From: Stenotrophomonas_A sp036566925
GTDB taxonomy: Bacteria > Pseudomonadota > Gammaproteobacteria > Xanthomonadales > Xanthomonadaceae
Direction of reading: 5' to 3'
NCBI GenBank assembly: GCA_036566925.1
Contig: DATCVI010000179.1
Location: 1 to 15,009, forward strand
DNA length: 15,009 nt
Under the pieces are notes generated by a model. That model did not search any database. It was given only the letters and a program-made list of their open reading frames with translations, and had not been told where the DNA came from. Both the position numbers and the translations under genes were made by a program. This document shows positions 13,545 to 15,009 of this stretch, piece after piece; the stretch's first letter is position 1, and each line of letters starts with the position of its first letter.

Positions 13545-13730
13545 ATGGCACGTCCCAGCAAGCAGAAGATCCAGCCCACCGTCTCGCGCGCCGATGGCAA
13601 GTCGCAACCGCTCAACCGCGAGCGTATCGCCGCCGACCTGGCCGCGTTCCGCAAGTCCGGCGGCCGCATCGAGGTGTTGCCGACCTTCTTCCGTCCCGGC
13701 CGCCCGGCCAACGATCACGACGGCGATTGA
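13545..13730 (+). CDS. Conserved small basic protein, 61 residues
   Basis: I do not recognise a named family. The protein starts MARPSKQKIQPTVSRADG, is basic and probably unstructured for the first 20 residues. A helix-like RERIAADLAAFRKSGG follows, then a strand-like RIEVLP, and it ends in a polar tail with DHDGD. It has no cysteines, signal peptide or membrane segment, so it is cytoplasmic. The pattern of a helix, GG, then a hydrophobic strand with LP faintly recalls the C-terminal part of the Pseudomonas RNA-polymerase-binding protein SutA (FLSRGGKVQEIEP). That is a weak, eye-made comparison. Coding is supported by AGGAG (13531-13535) 9 bases before ATG 13545 and by the clean reading of the frame. 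The long structured leader upstream suggests regulated expression. Confidence 0.75.
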   Translation: MARPSKQKIQPTVSRADGKSQPLNRERIAADLAAFRKSGGRIEVLPTFFRPGRPANDHDGD

Positions 13731-13734
13731 ACCC

Positions 13735-13751
13735 AGCCGTTTGACGGTTTT
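13735..13751 (+). terminator. Weak intrinsic terminator after the 61-residue gene
   Basis: AGCCGT (13735-13740) and ACGGTT (13744-13749) form a 6-bp stem with one G-U pair and a TTG loop. The stem runs into TTTT (13748-13751). It starts four bases after the stop codon. The stem is short, so termination may be inefficient. Confidence 0.4.
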
Positions 13752-13774
13752 CGCGGCGGCGCTCAGCCGCCGCG
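13752..13774. terminator. GC-rich hairpin at the end of the DUF4097 gene
   Basis: Arms CGCGGCGGC (13752-13760) and GCCGCCGCG (13766-13774) pair perfectly around GCTCA, which contains the DUF4097 stop codon (13763-13765, minus). There is no U-run in the correct place for the minus strand. It may stall polymerase or protect the 3' end for both convergent transcripts. Confidence 0.4.
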
Positions 13775-14656
13775 CCGCACCCGCACCGCGCCGGAGTGCG
13801 AGTCGATATCGACATCGCCATTACCGCTGCCCAGCTGAGTCTCCAGGCTGCGGCCCGGACCGTACTCGGGCTTTTCGACCGCACCGGCGTCGCTGTCGAT
13901 ATCGCCGCTGAAGGTTTCCACGCGCAAGCGCGCTGAAATGTTCCTGGGCAGGCGCAGGCCGATGCCTCCGCTCACGCTCTGCAGCTCGATGCTGCCGCCC
14001 GGCGCCAGCCCGCCGACACCGATCTCCATGCTCCCCGACACGGTCTCCCCGCGCAGCCGCGACAGGGCGCCGGCATCCAGATCGATGCTGCCCGAAACCG
14101 TTTCGACCGCCACATCGCCACCCACGCCGCCGCTGGCGCGGATTCGGCCGCTGACGGTATTGGCCCGCAGCCGCTGCGTGGCCAACTGCGATTGCAGCGA
14201 ACCACTGACAGTGGACAACGCCGATTCGCGCGCCTTGCCTTGCGCCTGCAATTGGCCAGAGACGGTTTGCGCCTGCAGCCGCGCCAGGTCGAGGTCGGCC
14301 ATGTCGAGATCGGCGCTGACCGTTTGCGCCGACAACTCGGCACCGCGCGGCACTTTCAATTCCAATCGCGCGCCGTTCGAACGGCGGCTGTTCTGCGGGT
14401 AGATCACTCGCAATTGCACGCGGTTGGTGCTGCTCTGCACGTCCAGCCGCTGGCCTTCGCCGAGCTCGCCGGTGAGCACCACCTCGTTGCGGTCCCAGCC
14501 GCGGACGCGGACTTCGCCGGCGACATTGTCCAGCTCCACGCGGCCACCGGTGGCAAGCGTGTGACGTTCGTTGACACTGTCTTGCGCCAAGGCAGGCGCG
14601 GTTGCCGCCATCAGGGTGACGGCAAACAGCAAAGGGGTGGCCGGCAAGGATTTCAT
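13763..14656 (-). CDS. Exported DUF4097 repeat protein
   Basis: The 297-residue protein begins with a signal peptide (1-25, MKSLPATPLL to PALAQ), so it is periplasmic or surface-located. The body is a DUF4097/putative adhesin-type beta-repeat domain. From residue 111 onward the motif (T/S)(V/F)S(G/A) recurs eight times (112, 131, 149, 167, 186, 205, 227, 248) at 18-22 residue spacing, as in a beta-helix. It ends with GNGDVDIDSHSGAVRVRRGG. The start is ATG 14656, because GGAG (14662-14665) sits 6 bases upstream; ATG 14668 would place MEHT before the signal. It lies 18 bases after the upstream partial gene on the same strand, so they are likely an operon. In this family such genes often follow sigma/anti-sigma factor genes, which cannot be confirmed here. 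Function is unknown despite the adhesin label. Confidence 0.85.
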   Translation of the reverse strand: MKSLPATPLLFAVTLMAATAPALAQDSVNERHTLATGGRVELDNVAGEVRVRGWDRNEVVLTGELGEGQRLDVQSSTNRVQLRVIYPQNSRRSNGARLELKVPRGAELSAQTVSADLDMADLDLARLQAQTVSGQLQAQGKARESALSTVSGSLQSQLATQRLRANTVSGRIRASGGVGGDVAVETVSGSIDLDAGALSRLRGETVSGSMEIGVGGLAPGGSIELQSVSGGIGLRLPRNISARLRVETFSGDIDSDAGAVEKPEYGPGRSLETQLGSGNGDVDIDSHSGAVRVRRGG

Positions 14657-14674
14657 CGTGTGCTCCATCGGATA

Positions 14675-15009
14675 TCAGGTCAGGCCGGCCGACGCATCGC
14701 GCGCGGCCATGCGGGTCAGTTCCAGGCGTTTGTCGTAGGTGCGGCGCAGTTGCCCGAGCAGATAATCGGCATCGGGGCGCTCGCGCAGGGCGCTGCGGAT
14801 CTGCGCGGCACTGGCGTCGAGGTCGCGCAGGGCCGGCTGCAGCTCGGCCGGCACCGTAGTAGGCGCCAACGCGGCCATGGCCTGGCGGTATTCGCCGGAC
14901 ATCGCCTCGGCCTGCGCCAACAGCGGCGCGACCGGCGCCGTGCCGATGGGGGTTGGCGCCCGCCCCGGCAGCAGCAGGACCGCCACCGCCGCCAGCGAGG
15001 CGGCTGCCG
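14675..15009 (-). CDS. Membrane-anchored hypothetical protein (5' end outside window)
   Basis: The frame runs off the window edge, so only the C-terminal 110 or so residues are visible. They begin with a hydrophobic stretch AAASLAAVAVLLLPG, probably a membrane anchor. Then comes a mostly helical, charged segment: LLAQAEAMSGEYRQAMAALAP, then LRDLDASAAQIRSALRERPDADYLLGQLRRTYDKRLELTRMAARDA. I do not recognise the family. A one-pass topology with a helical domain on the far side of the membrane, next to a DUF4097 gene, would fit an anti-sigma-factor-associated protein, but that is inference. A GTG at 14984-14986 lies inside the hydrophobic segment and is not the true start. The stop lies 18 bases before the DUF4097 ATG, indicating co-transcription. 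Confidence 0.65.
   Translation of the reverse strand, partial: AAASLAAVAVLLLPGRAPTPIGTAPVAPLLAQAEAMSGEYRQAMAALAPTTVPAELQPALRDLDASAAQIRSALRERPDADYLLGQLRRTYDKRLELTRMAARDASAGLT

Noticed and set aside
1..15009. Defence island, prophage, integron or biosynthetic cluster
   Set aside because: No integrase, transposase, nuclease/toxin pair, CRISPR repeat, tRNA or attachment site is visible. The genes are ordinary housekeeping and envelope families.

Overview
This is a GC-rich, densely packed chromosomal window that reads as core genome of a gammaproteobacterium of the Xanthomonadaceae (Xanthomonas, Stenotrophomonas, Pseudoxanthomonas or a relative). The family assignment is my recognition of the protein sequences plus the promoter style: short leaders and -10 boxes of the TAGAAT type followed by GCGC-rich DNA. 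It is not a database result. I see no transposase, integrase, phage gene, tRNA, rRNA or CRISPR array, and base composition looks even throughout.

Layout. Positions 1-1635 (+) hold the 3' part of mprF, the aminoacyl-phosphatidylglycerol synthase/flippase. It converges, with 9 bases between the stops, on a minus-strand acvB/virJ-type periplasmic lysyl-phosphatidylglycerol hydrolase (1645-3015). Maker and remover of the same lipid therefore sit tail to tail. Upstream on the minus strand are a 60-residue Cys-rich oxidoreductase-like protein, an HD-domain phosphohydrolase and a thpR-type 2'-5' RNA ligase/cyclic phosphodiesterase. The last is broken by an apparent single-base deletion near 4503/4504.

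From 4789 (+) comes an exported protein with a transglutaminase-like domain followed by TPR repeats. It converges on a secreted S9 serine peptidase (6065-8560, -) that carries an extra N-terminal domain. Divergent from the peptidase is a secreted L,D-transpeptidase (8698-9759, +) whose second half looks like a degenerate copy of its catalytic domain. It converges on a small zinc-ribbon PhnA/YjdM protein (9775-10110, -), both stop codons lying inside one perfect hairpin. Divergent from that is a cation-diffusion-facilitator transporter (10228-11187, +). A YegD-like short Hsp70 (11265-12617) and a DUF1993 protein (12713-13231) follow on the plus strand. A 313-base gene-free stretch with several hairpins then precedes a 61-residue conserved small protein (13545-13730). 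The window ends on the minus strand with a DUF4097 repeat protein and the 3' part of an upstream, probably co-transcribed, membrane-anchored gene that runs off the edge.

Functionally much of the window concerns the envelope: lipid charge (mprF/acvB), peptidoglycan cross-linking (L,D-transpeptidase), periplasmic proteolysis (S9) and exported repeat proteins (TPR, DUF4097). The rest is small housekeeping enzymes and a chaperone. I found no convincing new multi-gene system. The items most worth a second look are the thpR frameshift, the tail-to-tail lipid synthase/hydrolase pair, the duplicated transpeptidase domain, the symmetric DNA between thpR and the TPR gene, and the structured leader before the 61-residue gene.
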